Assembly (NCBI RefSeq): GCF_003076515.1
Contig: NZ_CP022390.1
Span: forward strand, 1,984,001-2,048,000
Direction: 5' to 3'
DNA length: 64,000 nucleotides
Origin: Alcaligenes aquatilis
Lineage (GTDB): Bacteria > Pseudomonadota > Gammaproteobacteria > Burkholderiales > Burkholderiaceae_B
The stretch's first letter is position 1. Every line of letters starts with the position of its first letter. The position numbers and the translations under genes are program-made. Positions 63,631 to 64,000 of the stretch are shown here, in pieces. The notes under the pieces were generated by a model, which saw only the letters and a list, made by a program, of their open reading frames with translations, did no database searches and had not been told where the DNA came from.

Positions 63631-64000
63631 TTAGCCCCGGCGGGACCAGGGGCGAAACACCAATAGCAAGGTAATCGCAATCGATACGGCGGCGGCCAAC
63701 AGCAAGGCCGGCAGCCAGTGCATATACGTGAAGACTAAGGCCAGCGTAGTGCAAAACCCTACCAGACTCCCCGTCCCCCACAAAGCCGAACGCAAGGTCG
63801 CTACCAAGCTGGCAGCACCCAGGGTTTGGTGAATGGTCACAGCCACCACGGTATAGCCAATGGGGAAAGCCATAATCAGTCCCGACAAGCTCGGCCCTAA
63901 CAAAGAACTGCTGGTGGTCACGATAGCGACCAGAAGTCCTGCCAAGGCTCCTCTGAATATCAGCAAGCCCCAGCCCGCCTTCGCTTTGCTGGTCCCTTTC
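63631..64000 (-). CDS. Membrane protein, 5' end outside the window
   Basis: The frame is open to the end of the window, giving at least 122 residues with about four hydrophobic segments (LLIFRGALAGLLVAIV ... LALVFTYMHW ... SIAITLLLVF). Residues 30-50 include LIMAFPIGYTVVAVTIHQTLG. The size and helix spacing are like GlpM-type proteins, but the beginning is missing and I do not make a firm call. Confidence 0.6.
   Translation of the reverse strand, partial: KGTSKAKAGWGLLIFRGALAGLLVAIVTTSSSLLGPSLSGLIMAFPIGYTVVAVTIHQTLGAASLVATLRSALWGTGSLVGFCTTLALVFTYMHWLPALLLAAAVSIAITLLLVFRPWSRRG

Overview
The window is a GC-rich bacterial chromosome segment that fits a betaproteobacterium of the order Burkholderiales, most likely family Alcaligenaceae (Alcaligenes-like). 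The assignment rests on gene content and order: a UbiH-like monooxygenase, dusB, fis, purH, ruvC and ruvA in a row, the aat-bpt-pyrD block, a polyhydroxybutyrate phasin, an amide-sensing amiS-amiC-amiR operon, and many transporters and regulators. No rRNA, tRNA, CRISPR array, transposase or prophage gene was seen, and most of the window reads as ordinary core or shell chromosome.

Layout: (1) 1-3.5 kb, an RND efflux pump cut by the window edge plus its outer-membrane channel. (2) 3.5-6.8 kb, a small membrane protein and amiS-amiC-amiR on the minus strand, with a leader terminator that looks AmiR-controlled. (3) 6.8-9.05 kb, a valine-rich leader ORF, an EamA transporter, and a gene-free kilobase holding two diverged copies of a ~230-nt nested inverted repeat. 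(4) 9.05-12 kb, a cbb3-like terminal oxidase operon. (5) 12-17.5 kb, a MocR regulator, a lipocalin-like protein, a LysR regulator divergent from a bauA-type aminotransferase, and murI. (6) 18-22.7 kb, a three-gene exported cluster: a phosphodiesterase-fold lipoprotein, a tiny lipoprotein and a Tat-type phospholipase C. (7) 23.2-33.8 kb, a type II secretion system (gspGHIJKLMNDEF with gspC divergent). (8) 33.8-39 kb, an HPP/CBS membrane protein, hpd, a TauE/SafE permease and aspA. (9) 39.5-44 kb, a MarR regulator, a protein of unknown function, a Nudix hydrolase, aat, bpt and pyrD. (10) 44-54.9 kb, phaP with an IclR regulator sharing a palindromic operator, then housekeeping genes including a DEAD-box helicase, AzlCD, a BepA-like protease and a CtaG-like protein. 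(11) 55.2-64 kb, a TM2-like protein, the ubiH-like/dusB/fis/purH/ruvC/ruvA run, a nine-copy octanucleotide repeat, a threonine dehydratase, ruvB and a partial membrane protein.

How the genes may work together: the type II system lies close to a phospholipase C with a twin-arginine signal, which is a plausible substrate. AmiC and AmiR should sense an amide or urea-like ligand and let transcription pass the terminator in front of amiS, yet no amidase gene is present here.

The most unusual signal is the pair of ~230-nt elements at 8040-8268 and 8671-8901. They lie in opposite orientation. Their paired arms differ in sequence but keep complementarity, while the unpaired segments are nearly identical. 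This is the pattern expected of a structured RNA, or of a DNA hairpin, under selection for its fold.
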